A DNA stretch of 64,000 nucleotides from Terrimonas pollutisoli. GTDB taxonomy: Bacteria > Bacteroidota > Bacteroidia > Chitinophagales > Chitinophagaceae. Shown one piece after another: positions 8,194 to 16,445 of the stretch. The stretch covers positions 372,001-436,000 of the forward strand of contig NZ_JARKNA010000001.1 in assembly GCF_029360765.1 (NCBI RefSeq), written 5' to 3'. Position 1 is the stretch's first letter, and each line of letters starts with the position of its first letter. A model generated the notes under the pieces. It was not told the DNA's origin, did no database searches, and saw only the letters and a list, made by a program, of their open reading frames with translations. The translations under genes and the position numbers were made by a program.

Positions 8194-8733
8194 ATGAAAA
8201 TTATTAAAACTGCCGGGGCAGTGGGTGTGTGTATGCTTTGTATGACTTTTTTGTCAATAACACCCGTAATTGCTCAACAAAATCCAAAACTCTCAGATCC
8301 GGAAGTGGCATCGGTAGCTGTAACCGCCAACCAGATTGATATCAGTTATGCAGAGATTGCGAAGAAAAAATCGAAAGATGCTGAAGTCCTGAAATTTGCA
8401 GAGACGATGGCCAGGGATCATAAGGCTGTGATAGAACAGGCCGCTGCATTGGTCAAGAAGTTAGGCGTGACGCCAAAAGATAATGCAGTAAGTCAAAAAC
8501 TGCTGGCTGATGCCGAAAAAACGAAGAAATCATTACGTGCCAAATCAGGCAAGGCATTTAATAAGGCATACATCGATAACGAAGTGGCCTATCACAAAGC
8601 CGTTATCAATGCGGTAGAAAATCTCTTAATACCGGAAACTGATAATGCCGAATTAAAGACTTTGTTACAAAATGTGCTCCCTGCTTTAAAAGCGCATTTG
8701 GGACACGCCGAGATGATTCAAAAAACGATGTAA
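8194..8733 (+). CDS. Exported DUF4142 (ferritin-like helical) protein
   Basis: A 179-residue protein with a signal peptide (about residues 1-27, ending VIAQQ), so periplasmic or surface. The rest is the DUF4142 four-helix domain. It starts with LSDPEVASVAVTANQIDISYA and carries the family's conserved histidines in ARDH (about 73), EVAYHKAV (about 131) and LKAHLGHAE near the C-terminus. The domain resembles ferritin-like bundles. Its function is unproven, though it is often linked to stress or metal handling. The stop overlaps the start of the cupredoxin gene by one base, which indicates translational coupling. Confidence 0.9.
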   Translation: MKIIKTAGAVGVCMLCMTFLSITPVIAQQNPKLSDPEVASVAVTANQIDISYAEIAKKKSKDAEVLKFAETMARDHKAVIEQAAALVKKLGVTPKDNAVSQKLLADAEKTKKSLRAKSGKAFNKAYIDNEVAYHKAVINAVENLLIPETDNAELKTLLQNVLPALKAHLGHAEMIQKTM

Positions 8734-9110
8734 TGAAAAACCAATTAATGATGCTGAAGGAAACTGTTTGTTTGGCGATGTTACTATTTCTTTTGGAAGC
8801 TTGTTCATCCCCTGCTGAAAAAATAAAAGCCGAGCCTGTCAAAACTGTTGAAGAAACCAAGCCAACCATGCATGCAGTGGAAATCATCCAGATGAAATTT
8901 TATCCGGCTGAATTGAAAGTAAAAAAAGGCGATAAAGTTGTGTTCGTTAACCACGACCTGGTAACACATGATGTAACAGAGGAATCAAAAAAAGCCTGGA
9001 GCTCCTCTCCGCTCGCAACGGATCAGACATGGATATTGGAAGTAATAGAAAGTGTAAATTATTACTGCTCTATACATCCGGTGATGAAGGGTAGTATTGT
9101 TGTGGAATAA
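8733..9110 (+). CDS. Cupredoxin-domain lipoprotein (plastocyanin-like)
   Basis: A 125-residue predicted lipoprotein: a hydrophobic signal segment followed by LEACSS with the lipobox cysteine near residue 23. The mature domain is a blue-copper fold. It begins with EIIQMKFYPAELKVKKGD, has the first ligand region NHDLVTHDV, and ends with the C-terminal copper loop YYCSIHPVMKGSIVVE, supplying Cys, His and Met ligands. It likely carries electrons or binds copper at the envelope. It starts inside the stop codon (TAATG) of the DUF4142 gene, so the two products probably act together. Confidence 0.92.
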   Translation: MKNQLMMLKETVCLAMLLFLLEACSSPAEKIKAEPVKTVEETKPTMHAVEIIQMKFYPAELKVKKGDKVVFVNHDLVTHDVTEESKKAWSSSPLATDQTWILEVIESVNYYCSIHPVMKGSIVVE

Positions 9111-9159
9111 TTTAGGTCGGCGATTATTGTGAAGTGATGGTTTCTGTTTTATTGTAACA

Positions 9160-9195
9160 TAACCGCCTCATTGTCCCGGGGCGGTTACTTTTTTT
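9160..9195 (+). terminator. Intrinsic terminator of the DUF4142-cupredoxin operon
   Basis: An 8-base stem, TAACCGCC (9160-9167) with GGCGGTTA (9180-9187), is followed by C and a run of T to 9195. It lies 50 bases after the cupredoxin stop. Confidence 0.8.
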
Positions 9196-9558
9196 GAAGA
9201 AGCAATAAATAGAGTTGAGTGTAACTTTTCCGAACGTGTTACGCTTATAAAGAAAAACTGCGTTTTTAGCAGTCCTGGCAAAATTCCGGAACAACAGAAA
9301 GTGATGTCACATTGGGTATCCTGCGACCCATTGCGAAGGGGGCAATGATCCGTGCAGCTGTGAAGTGAATTCCCGTCAACAATATTCTACACGGCAGACC
9401 TCAAAATCATTACAGGAATGAGATAAAGACCTCTATTTTTTAAGGCCTTTAATACTGGTTTCTTTGTGTTGGTGATTTTGATATCCGTACTCTGTGAAAA
9501 CATCAACTTAGTGATGATCCATCTCAAATTTTTTTTTCTTCACTTCTGAAAACGTTTT
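9196..9558. other. Intergenic stretch, no gene seen
   Basis: No open frame of note on either strand. One small hairpin (TGGGT...ACCCA near 9314-9333) is visible but lacks a T tract. There is no clear promoter for the gene at 9559. Confidence 0.5.
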
Positions 9559-9996
9559 ATGGAAAAGTATGTCTCATACCGTACGGATGATTTCGAATCC
9601 GGCAATGCTGCCCTAAATGACCTGGCAGATCAATTGGTTCAGACTTTTGTTGTAAAAGCGAATCAACGTAATATTTGCCTGGTAAATGAAATTCCCCCTC
9701 ATTTACAATTAAAAGCGGATATACAAATGACCGCCTCTATTGTAAGCGGACTCCTGGCTTCTCTTGTCTCCCACGCCATGGATACCTGTATACGCCTATC
9801 GGCAAAAAAATATGGTAATGTAATCTTATTACAGGCACGGGATGGAGGTAGCCTGAATTCAAGTCTCGTAGAAGCACAACTACAGGTGTTGCAGCCGCTG
9901 GCCGAAAAATTAAAAGGATCTATTGCAATTACAAGTCAGCGAAAAAATGCTACTACCATTACTTTCGGTTTTCCTAACCTTCCTTATCGAATATAA
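9559..9996 (+). CDS. Degenerate GHKL-ATPase-like small protein
   Basis: A 145-residue cytoplasmic protein resembling the ATP-binding half of a histidine kinase without a phospho-acceptor domain. LADQLVQTFVVKANQRNICL looks like the first strand region. SGLLASLVSHAMDTC sits where the N box should be but lacks its asparagine. LLQARDGGSLNSS replaces the G1 DxGxG motif, and the C-terminal PLAEKLKGSIAITSQ resembles the end of the fold. Catalysis is doubtful. It may be a regulatory or scaffold remnant. A response regulator follows 290 bases downstream on the same strand. Confidence 0.55.
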   Translation: MEKYVSYRTDDFESGNAALNDLADQLVQTFVVKANQRNICLVNEIPPHLQLKADIQMTASIVSGLLASLVSHAMDTCIRLSAKKYGNVILLQARDGGSLNSSLVEAQLQVLQPLAEKLKGSIAITSQRKNATTITFGFPNLPYRI

Positions 9997-10013
9997 CCGA
10001 TAGTAAACATTCT

Positions 10014-10049
10014 TCCTGCTTATCAGAGCAGGAGAAATTGAATTTTTTT
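10014..10049 (+). terminator. Possible weak terminator
   Basis: A stem TCCTGCT (10014-10020) pairs with AGCAGGA (10027-10033), but the T run (10043-10049) starts ten bases after the stem, so this is weak. Confidence 0.3.
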
Positions 10050-10285
10050 GTTGGTTTCGGTTAGCTGCAGCGTAATGAGGTCAACTTGTAGATAAGAAAT
10101 TGATAAATTATTTTCCCGGCACAAAATTGCGTTGCCGGTGTCAACAATAATGGTAATTTTGAATAGCCACAACAACCTCCCAACATTTTGAGCTTCCTCT
10201 GAAAGTCTGTTTCAACGGCTTCCAAAAAACTACGAATGAGATTATTCAATGGTTCTTTTCAAGCAACGTGTAATATTGATTAATT

Positions 10286-10708
10286 ATGAAGCAAGAGGTC
10301 AGATGCTTGTTAATAGAAGATGATGTAGACGACCAGGAGATTTTTCAAATGGCATTACAGGCGGTAACTCCTTTGGCAAAATTTACCTGCACTTCTAATG
10401 GCGTGGATGCATTGAACTACATACAGGAAAATGCGGACTATTCTCCATCCATGATCTTTATTGACTATAATATGCCATTAATGAATGGCATTGAATGTTT
10501 AAAAAATCTGCGAATGATAGAACGGTTGAAATCTGTCCCCATTTACATCTGGACTACGACCAATGATGAAGGCATCAAACAGCGATGTAAGCAGAACGGC
10601 GGTACTGATTTTATTGTAAAAGCCACCCGGCTGCAGGAATTGGAACTTGAGATTGCAACCCTTTTATCATCGATTGAAACAACAGCAAGCGATAAGGCAG
10701 GGTCGTAA
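10286..10708 (+). CDS. Single-domain response regulator (CheY/Rcp1-like)
   Basis: A 140-residue stand-alone receiver domain. It has the acidic pair in LLIEDDVDDQE, the phospho-acceptor aspartate in MIFIDYNMPLMNG (about residue 60), the Thr of WTTT, and the conserved lysine in DFIVKATR. There is no output domain, so it acts by protein-protein contact in a phosphorelay. The layout with DDVDDQ at the start is typical of Rcp1-like regulators that partner with phytochrome-type kinases. The orphan PAS kinase at 4137 has the matching kind of phospho-acceptor site, but pairing is inference. Confidence 0.92.
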   Translation: MKQEVRCLLIEDDVDDQEIFQMALQAVTPLAKFTCTSNGVDALNYIQENADYSPSMIFIDYNMPLMNGIECLKNLRMIERLKSVPIYIWTTTNDEGIKQRCKQNGGTDFIVKATRLQELELEIATLLSSIETTASDKAGS

Positions 10709-10899
10709 AGATGGGAGGACAGGAGTTCAACTGTCTTAGAATAAGCGATCGGATCGCCAATAGTTTAAGACCGGTTGGATTATTGAGGGATAATCCGCAT
10801 TGCCGGGTGTCAGTAACAAAATTCACAGTCACTTATTTCGTATTGGGTCAGCACAAGCTGGCTCTTTTTTCGTAATGAAAGTTGACGTAGAGTCAGGAA

Positions 10900-11592
10900 T
10901 TACATCATTGCATTCACAAAAAATCGATAACCCACCCCGGACTCTGTTAATATAAAATCGGGACGGTTGGGATCATCTTCAATTTTTTTTCTCAACTGTG
11001 CGATAAACACTCTTAAATATTGTGATTGGTTAATAAAACCCGGCCCCCAGATAGCTCTCAGGAGGTATTGATGTGTCAATACTTTTCCTTCATTCCTAAC
11101 GAGCAAAGCAAGCAGGCTATATTCGGTGGAGGTAAGCTTAACCAATTGCTTATTTTTTTTAACCGTCCTGGCGTTGAGGTCTATTTCCAGTCCCTGGTAA
11201 TTCAGCACCGTGTCGCCATCCTCTGTTGCTGCGTTTCTCAGAGCCGAACGTATCCGGGCCAACAGTTCTCCGGTGCGGAAAGGTTTCGATAAGTAATCAT
11301 TGGCTCCATTATCCAGTGCTTTGATAATGTCCTGTTCATTCTTTTGAACAGAAAGTATAATAATCGGATTGGTGTACCACATCCGCAATTTTTGCAAAAC
11401 AATATGGCCGTTTTCATCAGGCAACCCGAGATCCAGCAATATCAGGGCTGGCGGATGATTGGCTGCAAGTATTTGTCCTTCTTTGGCAGTGCTTGAAGGC
11501 CTGCAGGTATAACCATTGCTCTGCAAAGTAATTTCCAGCAGCTTCCTGATCTGTGGTTCATCGTCAATGATTAATATCTCAGCTTTATTCAT
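10900..11592 (-). CDS. kdpE: KdpE-like OmpR family response regulator
   Basis: A 230-residue two-domain regulator. The receiver (1-120) carries ILIIDDEPQ, the phospho-aspartate in LILLDLGLP, and KPF. The OmpR/PhoB winged helix (about 130-228) includes LTSTEYSLLALLVRNEGKVLT and the end GVGYRF. Sequence style and its pairing with a DUF4118 kinase mark it as KdpE-like, the regulator of potassium uptake. Its ATG overlaps the end of the kinase gene by eight bases, so the two are co-translated. No kdpFABC is in view; the divergent gene is a Kup transporter. Confidence 0.88.
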   Translation of the reverse strand: MNKAEILIIDDEPQIRKLLEITLQSNGYTCRPSSTAKEGQILAANHPPALILLDLGLPDENGHIVLQKLRMWYTNPIIILSVQKNEQDIIKALDNGANDYLSKPFRTGELLARIRSALRNAATEDGDTVLNYQGLEIDLNARTVKKNKQLVKLTSTEYSLLALLVRNEGKVLTHQYLLRAIWGPGFINQSQYLRVFIAQLRKKIEDDPNRPDFILTESGVGYRFFVNAMM

Positions 11593-12664
11593 TTGCGGGT
11601 ACGTTAAAATAGTTTGTTTTTACAGGAAAGCAAAGGATAAATCGAGCACCACCGCCCGCGGGTTTTTCCAGGTCAACTGTTCCCTCTAATGCCTCGGTAA
11701 ATCCTTTTACAATAGAAAGCCCAAGACCGGAACCGGATGTCTTAGGGTTTTTATAACGGGATAATTTATCGAAAGCATCTTTCATCGCAATTGCAGTAAA
11801 TCCTTCGCCATTGTCTTCAACGATTAGCTGCAAAAGGTCGGCATGGCAGCTGGCCGCAATGCTGATCTGGCAATGAGCCGCTGTATGGATGGCTGCATTA
11901 TTGAGCAGGTTGTAGATGACTTGTTCCAGTATGCCCTTATCTGTTTGACACAACGGTAGGTTGGGATTGATATGGATGGCTATCTTTCTTTTCGGGTTAT
12001 TTTCTTCCACTCTTTTTACAACATCAAAAACCAGTTCCACTACATCACACCAATCATACTTTGGTTGTATATGACCCGATTCAAGCCGTGAGATATTGAG
12101 CAGGTTTTCAACCTGAGCGTTTAATCGTAATGCGGCTTTTGAAATCTCCCCGATCAATTCATCCTTATTATCGTTGGTGAGGTAAGGATTCGATTGCAAA
12201 TTATCCGTTGCCCCGATGATGGCAGCAATCGGCGTCCGAAGCTCATGTGAGAGAGAATTCAGAATGGTATTATATAGTTTGACACTGTTGGCCTTCTCTT
12301 CTTTTAACCGTGCCATCTTTTCAATTTGCCTGATCTTATACGTTAGTACGCCATTGATGATAGCAATCACAAAATACATGATCAGCAGGATGCCATCTTC
12401 GGTCGCATGCACATGAATGGTAAAGCGGGGCGGTATAAAAAAGAAATTCCAGATAAAGGCACTCAGCGCTGCTGAAACCAAAACGGGTAAGATATCAAAA
12501 ATGATGGCCAGCAATGAAACCGAAAGCAACAAGATAAATGCTACCACTCTATAGCCCACCCATTCCGATAATCCAAAACATACGACAGAAACCAAAATGA
12601 TAAAAGCAAGGCTATAAAAATACTGTTGCTTCTTGCTAAGCGTTGGAAATAAAAATCTGTTCAT
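11585..12664 (-). CDS. KdpD-like sensor histidine kinase lacking the N-terminal KdpD/USP domains
   Basis: A 359-residue kinase from the ATG complement at 12662-12664; a TTG at 12673 adds three residues. Four membrane segments (about 15-115) match the DUF4118 transmembrane unit of KdpD, including NFFFIPPRFT. The phospho-acceptor SLSHELRTPIAAIIG lies near residue 147. The ATPase has YNLLNNAAIHT (N box), EDNGEGF (G1) and GSGLGLSIVKGF (G2). Full-length KdpD is about 900 residues with cytoplasmic sensor domains in front; those are absent. It is co-translated with the downstream regulator and divergent from kup, suggesting K+ or osmotic control of that transporter. Confidence 0.88.
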   Translation of the reverse strand: MNRFLFPTLSKKQQYFYSLAFIILVSVVCFGLSEWVGYRVVAFILLLSVSLLAIIFDILPVLVSAALSAFIWNFFFIPPRFTIHVHATEDGILLIMYFVIAIINGVLTYKIRQIEKMARLKEEKANSVKLYNTILNSLSHELRTPIAAIIGATDNLQSNPYLTNDNKDELIGEISKAALRLNAQVENLLNISRLESGHIQPKYDWCDVVELVFDVVKRVEENNPKRKIAIHINPNLPLCQTDKGILEQVIYNLLNNAAIHTAAHCQISIAASCHADLLQLIVEDNGEGFTAIAMKDAFDKLSRYKNPKTSGSGLGLSIVKGFTEALEGTVDLEKPAGGGARFILCFPVKTNYFNVPANE

Positions 12665-12783
12665 GGAAATCAAAGTACAAAAGTAAAGTCATCCCTGCTT
12701 ACTGATTCAGGTTTACTTTTTTACCGGTATAAAGATTTTATAAAGGTTTATAGCTCACCGCAATCAGTCAGCACAACCGGTTC

Positions 12784-12791
12784 TACATTTG
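12784..12791 (+). promoter_or_regulatory. Candidate -7 box for kup
   Basis: TACATTTG is an exact match to TAnnTTTG, 19 bases before the kup ATG. No good -33 TTG is visible at the proper distance. Confidence 0.4.
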
Positions 12792-12810
12792 CCCCCAAAT
12801 TTTAAAAAAG

Positions 12811-14778
12811 ATGTCTTCGCACAATCGTGTTACGCTGGCTGGTATTTTGATTGCGTTGGGAATTATTTATGGCGATATAGGCACATCGCCGCTTTATGTG
12901 CTGAATGCCATCATAAACGGCAAAACTATCACCGACGAGCTGATAATTGGATCACTCTCCCTTATTATCTGGACACTGACATTGCAGACAACGGTAAAAT
13001 ATGTCATTCTTACGCTGCAAGCAGATAACAAGGGAGAAGGTGGTATTTTCTCATTGTACGCATTGGTGAGACGAAGGAAAAAATGGCTCGTCATCCCGGC
13101 GATGCTGGGCGGTGCTGCGCTGCTGGCAGACGGAATGATCACCCCACCCATCTCGGTTACCTCGGCTATTGAAGGATTGAAACAGGTGCCTGCCTTTCAT
13201 GATATCAGCCAATGGACGGTAGTGTATATAGTGATTGCCATCATTGCCGCTTTATTTTTTCTGCAGCAGTTTGGAACAGCTTTCATTGGCAGGTTTTTTG
13301 GACCCGTAATGACTATTTGGTTTACGATGCTGGCCGTGCTTGGCATCATACATTTTTTTGAATACCCCGGCATCGTCAAAGCTTTTAATCCTTATTATGG
13401 TATAAAGCTGCTGATTACTTATCCGCAGGGCTTTTATATTTTGGGTGGTGTATTTCTTTGTACCACGGGTGCTGAAGCTTTATATTCAGATCTGGGGCAT
13501 TGCGGTAAGTGGAACATTCGTTACTCCTGGATATTTGTAAAATCCTGCCTCATCCTCAATTACCTTGGGCAGGGTGCCTGGCTGCTGATAAATCAAAAAG
13601 GAAAACTGGTTAGTGCGGATATAATCGAAGCTGGCTTCAATCCGTTTTATGGAATAATGCCGCAATGGTTTTTATTTTTTGGAATCGCCATCGCCACTGC
13701 TGCAACCATCATCGCCAGCCAGGCCCTCATCTCAGGTTCCTTTACGCTTGTCAGCGAAGCCATGCGGCTCAACCTTTGGCCAAAGCTGAAAATTAATTAC
13801 CCCACCGAAGCCAGGGGGCAGCTCTTTATTCCCGCCGTAAACTTTTTGCTATTTGCCGGTTGCGTAGGCATCGTGTTGTATTTCAAAAAAGCTTCTAACA
13901 TGGAAGCGGCTTATGGTTTGGCCATTACCGTCACCATGATCGCTACTTCCGTACTCTTTGCCAATTATTTAGTGATACGTCGCACCCGGCCAGTATTGAT
14001 TTACCTGTATCTCGGCGTGTATTTCGTGATTGAATTTAGTTTTCTCTACGCCAATATGGACAAGTTTCCGCACGGCGGCTATGTAACATTACTGGTAGGC
14101 GGTCTTTTGTTCCTGGTGATGTATAATTGGTTCAAGGCGAGGAAAATCAAGAATCGCTACGTAGAGTTTGTGCGGCTCGAACATTATATTCCTAAAATGC
14201 AGGAATTGAGCAATGATAAATCTGTGCCTAAATACGCTACGCACCTGGTTTATCTCACCAGTGCCGACAACCCGAAGGAGATCGAGCATAAGATTATTTA
14301 TTCCATTTTGAACAAGAAGCCCAAAAGAGCCGATATCTATTGGTTCGTGCATGTGGATACGCTGGATGATCCTTATACGTCCGAATATGCGGTGACGCAC
14401 ATCATTCCCAATGATATCATCCGGGTGGAATTCAGACTGGGCTTTCGGGTACAGCCGCGCATCAATCTTATGTTTCGAAAGGTCGTAGAGGACCTTGTCA
14501 TGAATAAGGAGGTCAATGTCGCCAGCCGCTATGAGTCATTGGAGAAAATGAATGTAATCGGCGATTTCCAGTTCGTCGTGCTCGAAAAATACCTGAGCCA
14601 GGATAATGAATTGCCGTTTTGGGAAAGGGTAATGATGAAGCTTCATTTTTATCTGAAGGAGATAAGTCTTTCCGAAGAGCGGGGCTTCGGCCTGGATCCA
14701 GGCAATGTTGTGGTGGAAAAATTTCCGCTCATCGTCTCACCGGTTACGACCCTCAGGCTAAAAAGAGTGGAGGATTAA
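12811..14778 (+). CDS. kup: Kup/HAK family low-affinity K+ uptake transporter
   Basis: A 655-residue K+/H+ symporter, close to the usual ~620-650. The N-terminal family signature GIIYGDIGTSPLYVLNA is at about residues 18-34. Next come KGEGGIFSLYALV, GAALLADGMITPPISVTSA and, later, GAEALYSDLGHCGK, all strongly conserved in Kup. About twelve membrane helices fill residues 8-440, with a cytoplasmic tail of about 200 residues after. It lies divergent from the KdpDE-like pair, and its stop overlaps the ATG of a tiny membrane protein. Confidence 0.95.
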   Translation: MSSHNRVTLAGILIALGIIYGDIGTSPLYVLNAIINGKTITDELIIGSLSLIIWTLTLQTTVKYVILTLQADNKGEGGIFSLYALVRRRKKWLVIPAMLGGAALLADGMITPPISVTSAIEGLKQVPAFHDISQWTVVYIVIAIIAALFFLQQFGTAFIGRFFGPVMTIWFTMLAVLGIIHFFEYPGIVKAFNPYYGIKLLITYPQGFYILGGVFLCTTGAEALYSDLGHCGKWNIRYSWIFVKSCLILNYLGQGAWLLINQKGKLVSADIIEAGFNPFYGIMPQWFLFFGIAIATAATIIASQALISGSFTLVSEAMRLNLWPKLKINYPTEARGQLFIPAVNFLLFAGCVGIVLYFKKASNMEAAYGLAITVTMIATSVLFANYLVIRRTRPVLIYLYLGVYFVIEFSFLYANMDKFPHGGYVTLLVGGLLFLVMYNWFKARKIKNRYVEFVRLEHYIPKMQELSNDKSVPKYATHLVYLTSADNPKEIEHKIIYSILNKKPKRADIYWFVHVDTLDDPYTSEYAVTHIIPNDIIRVEFRLGFRVQPRINLMFRKVVEDLVMNKEVNVASRYESLEKMNVIGDFQFVVLEKYLSQDNELPFWERVMMKLHFYLKEISLSEERGFGLDPGNVVVEKFPLIVSPVTTLRLKRVED

Positions 14779-14921
14779 TGAAAAAGCAGGATGATAAAAT
14801 ACTATCCATGCTGCTGGTCATCCTGGCCTGGTTACTTGCCCTGGCATTCCTGGTGTGGGTAATCTTTAAAATAAAATGGCTGTATGGATTGTCATACATT
14901 TTAAAAAGGATTACATTTTGA
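14778..14921 (+). CDS. 47-residue single-pass membrane protein coupled to kup
   Basis: Starts at the ATG that shares its A with the kup stop (TAATG at 14776-14780), a classical coupling arrangement. The 47 residues are MKKQDDKILS, then a hydrophobic helix of about 20 residues (MLLVILAWLLALAFLVWVIF), then a basic, aromatic tail KIKWLYGLSY. It could be a small subunit or regulator of Kup, by analogy with KdpF for KdpABC. No family is recognised and the function is inferred from context alone. Confidence 0.7.
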   Translation: MKKQDDKILSMLLVILAWLLALAFLVWVIFKIKWLYGLSYILKRITF

Positions 14922-15073
14922 AGTTATCTCTTTTAACGTGTACCCAATGAGCCTTTTTTAGTGGACGATCGATCAGGCTTAGCCTACCGGGATGTGTATA
15001 CCAGTTCTGCGTACTAAAAGTGTTCGATTCTATGTCTCCGGTCTGTTGTAATTTCAAAGCTTAATCGGCTATT

Positions 15074-15928
15074 ATGAAATGGATTACGAGAGAGCGACCA
15101 AAGGTCGACAGGATAGCTTGTCCCTGGCTGATCCGAAACTTTGTTGATAAAGAAGCTGAATTCATCTATGTGCCGGCAGATAAGGTAGCAGAAAGGGCCC
15201 ATGCATTGTCAGCAATAGCTTTTGACATTCCCGGCGTAGAGTACTCGCATCATGCTGACAAATGTACATTTGATTATATTCTTGAAAAACATCAACTCAC
15301 AGATGCGGCCTTACATACTTTAGCAGTGATTGTAAGAGGTGCAGACACTGACAGGCACGATATCGCCAGCCAGGCTTCCGGCCTGTGGGCCATCTCTGCG
15401 GGTTTGGCTTACAACATCAAAGACGATTACGAATTACTTGAAAAGGGAATGATGATTTATGATGCCTTGTACAGTTGGGCCAGCCATCTGCAAAAAGAAA
15501 AGCATACACAGAACCCTGTTGACCATTTGTTCATTGAGGTCTTCAATAAATTCATCAAACAAAAAGCTGCGCAAAGAAAAACACCTGATTGGGTAAAAGA
15601 GCTGAAACAAATAATACAGGACCAGGTGGATACTAATTTAACTTTAACTGACATTTCAAAAAGCCTGGATATTCATCCTTCCTATCTATCCCGGGAATTT
15701 TCCCGGTATTTCAACAATCTTTCGTTTGGTGAATACATAAGAAAGTTGCGTATTGAAAAAGCCGTTGAGTTAATGAAGACAACGGGCTATTCTTTGACCG
15801 AAATTGCCTACCTCACGGGCTTCTCCGACCAAAGTCATTTTACAAGAATTTTCAAACAGCATTTTGAGAAAAGTCCCTCAGCCTATAAAAAAGATTTAGC
15901 AAAAGATCAATCACGTACAAAAGGTTAA
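15074..15928 (+). CDS. ChrB-type chromate-resistance domain fused to AraC DNA-binding domain
   Basis: A 284-residue fusion. Residues 1-150 are a ChrB C-domain-like module, with MKWITRERPKVDRIACPWLI, GVEYSHHADKCTFD and VIVRGADTDR, whose Cys/His/Asp residues could bind metal. Residues ~175-275 are an AraC HTH pair, with LDIHPSYLSREFSRYF and the second helix DQSHFTRIFKQHFEKSPSAY. It is a likely one-component sensor regulating the chromate operon just downstream. The first domain is about 60% identical by eye to the next gene, so the two arose by duplication. Which anion or metal is sensed is unknown. Confidence 0.9.
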   Translation: MKWITRERPKVDRIACPWLIRNFVDKEAEFIYVPADKVAERAHALSAIAFDIPGVEYSHHADKCTFDYILEKHQLTDAALHTLAVIVRGADTDRHDIASQASGLWAISAGLAYNIKDDYELLEKGMMIYDALYSWASHLQKEKHTQNPVDHLFIEVFNKFIKQKAAQRKTPDWVKELKQIIQDQVDTNLTLTDISKSLDIHPSYLSREFSRYFNNLSFGEYIRKLRIEKAVELMKTTGYSLTEIAYLTGFSDQSHFTRIFKQHFEKSPSAYKKDLAKDQSRTKG

Positions 15929-15986
15929 ATGCATTCTATTTCCAGGTCTTAATTCCAAAGCATATTTGCTTTCTAAACTGGCTAAC

Positions 15987-16445
15987 ATGAAATGGATAAC
16001 AAGAGCCAAACCTAAAATAGACAGGATTGCCTGCCCCTGGCTCATTAAAAATTTTGTAGATAAGGACGCTGAATTTGTCTATGTGCCGGTAAACGAAGTG
16101 CTGGCAAGGTCAAAAGAACTGGATGCAATACCCTATGACATTCCAAACGTGGAATATTCACACGACGGAGAGTTCTGCACTTTTGACTTTATTGTTAAAA
16201 AGCATCACCTGGCCGATCCGGCTTTATTGCAACTGGCCATTATTGTGCGTGGAGCGGATACCGATCGTTTTGATCTGGCGCCGCAAGCTGCAGGATTATG
16301 GGCCATTTCAGCAGGCCTCTCTTATAACATACCTGATGATCACGAAATGTTACGAATCGGAATGAAAATGTATGACGCCCTGTACAGTTGGGCAAAATAT
16401 GTTTCTGATGAACGTCATAGCTGGAACCCTGATTTAAAAGTATGA
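15987..16445 (+). CDS. chrB: ChrB domain chromate-resistance protein
   Basis: 153 residues from the ATG at 15987, chosen because MKWITR aligns with the start of the preceding fusion; a start at 15966 adds seven residues. The whole protein is one ChrB-type domain, with DRIACPWLIKNFVD, VEYSHDGEFCTFD, IIVRGADTDRFD and GLWAISAGLSYN. Members of this family accompany ChrA and are needed for full chromate resistance or its regulation. There is no signal peptide. Its stop overlaps the chrA start (ATGA), so the two are co-translated. Confidence 0.88.
   Translation: MKWITRAKPKIDRIACPWLIKNFVDKDAEFVYVPVNEVLARSKELDAIPYDIPNVEYSHDGEFCTFDFIVKKHHLADPALLQLAIIVRGADTDRFDLAPQAAGLWAISAGLSYNIPDDHEMLRIGMKMYDALYSWAKYVSDERHSWNPDLKV

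Noticed and set aside
14619-14777. N-terminal extension of the frame ending at 14921
   Set aside because: It overlaps the kup coding sequence in another frame; the ATG at 14778 coupled to the kup stop is the reasonable start.
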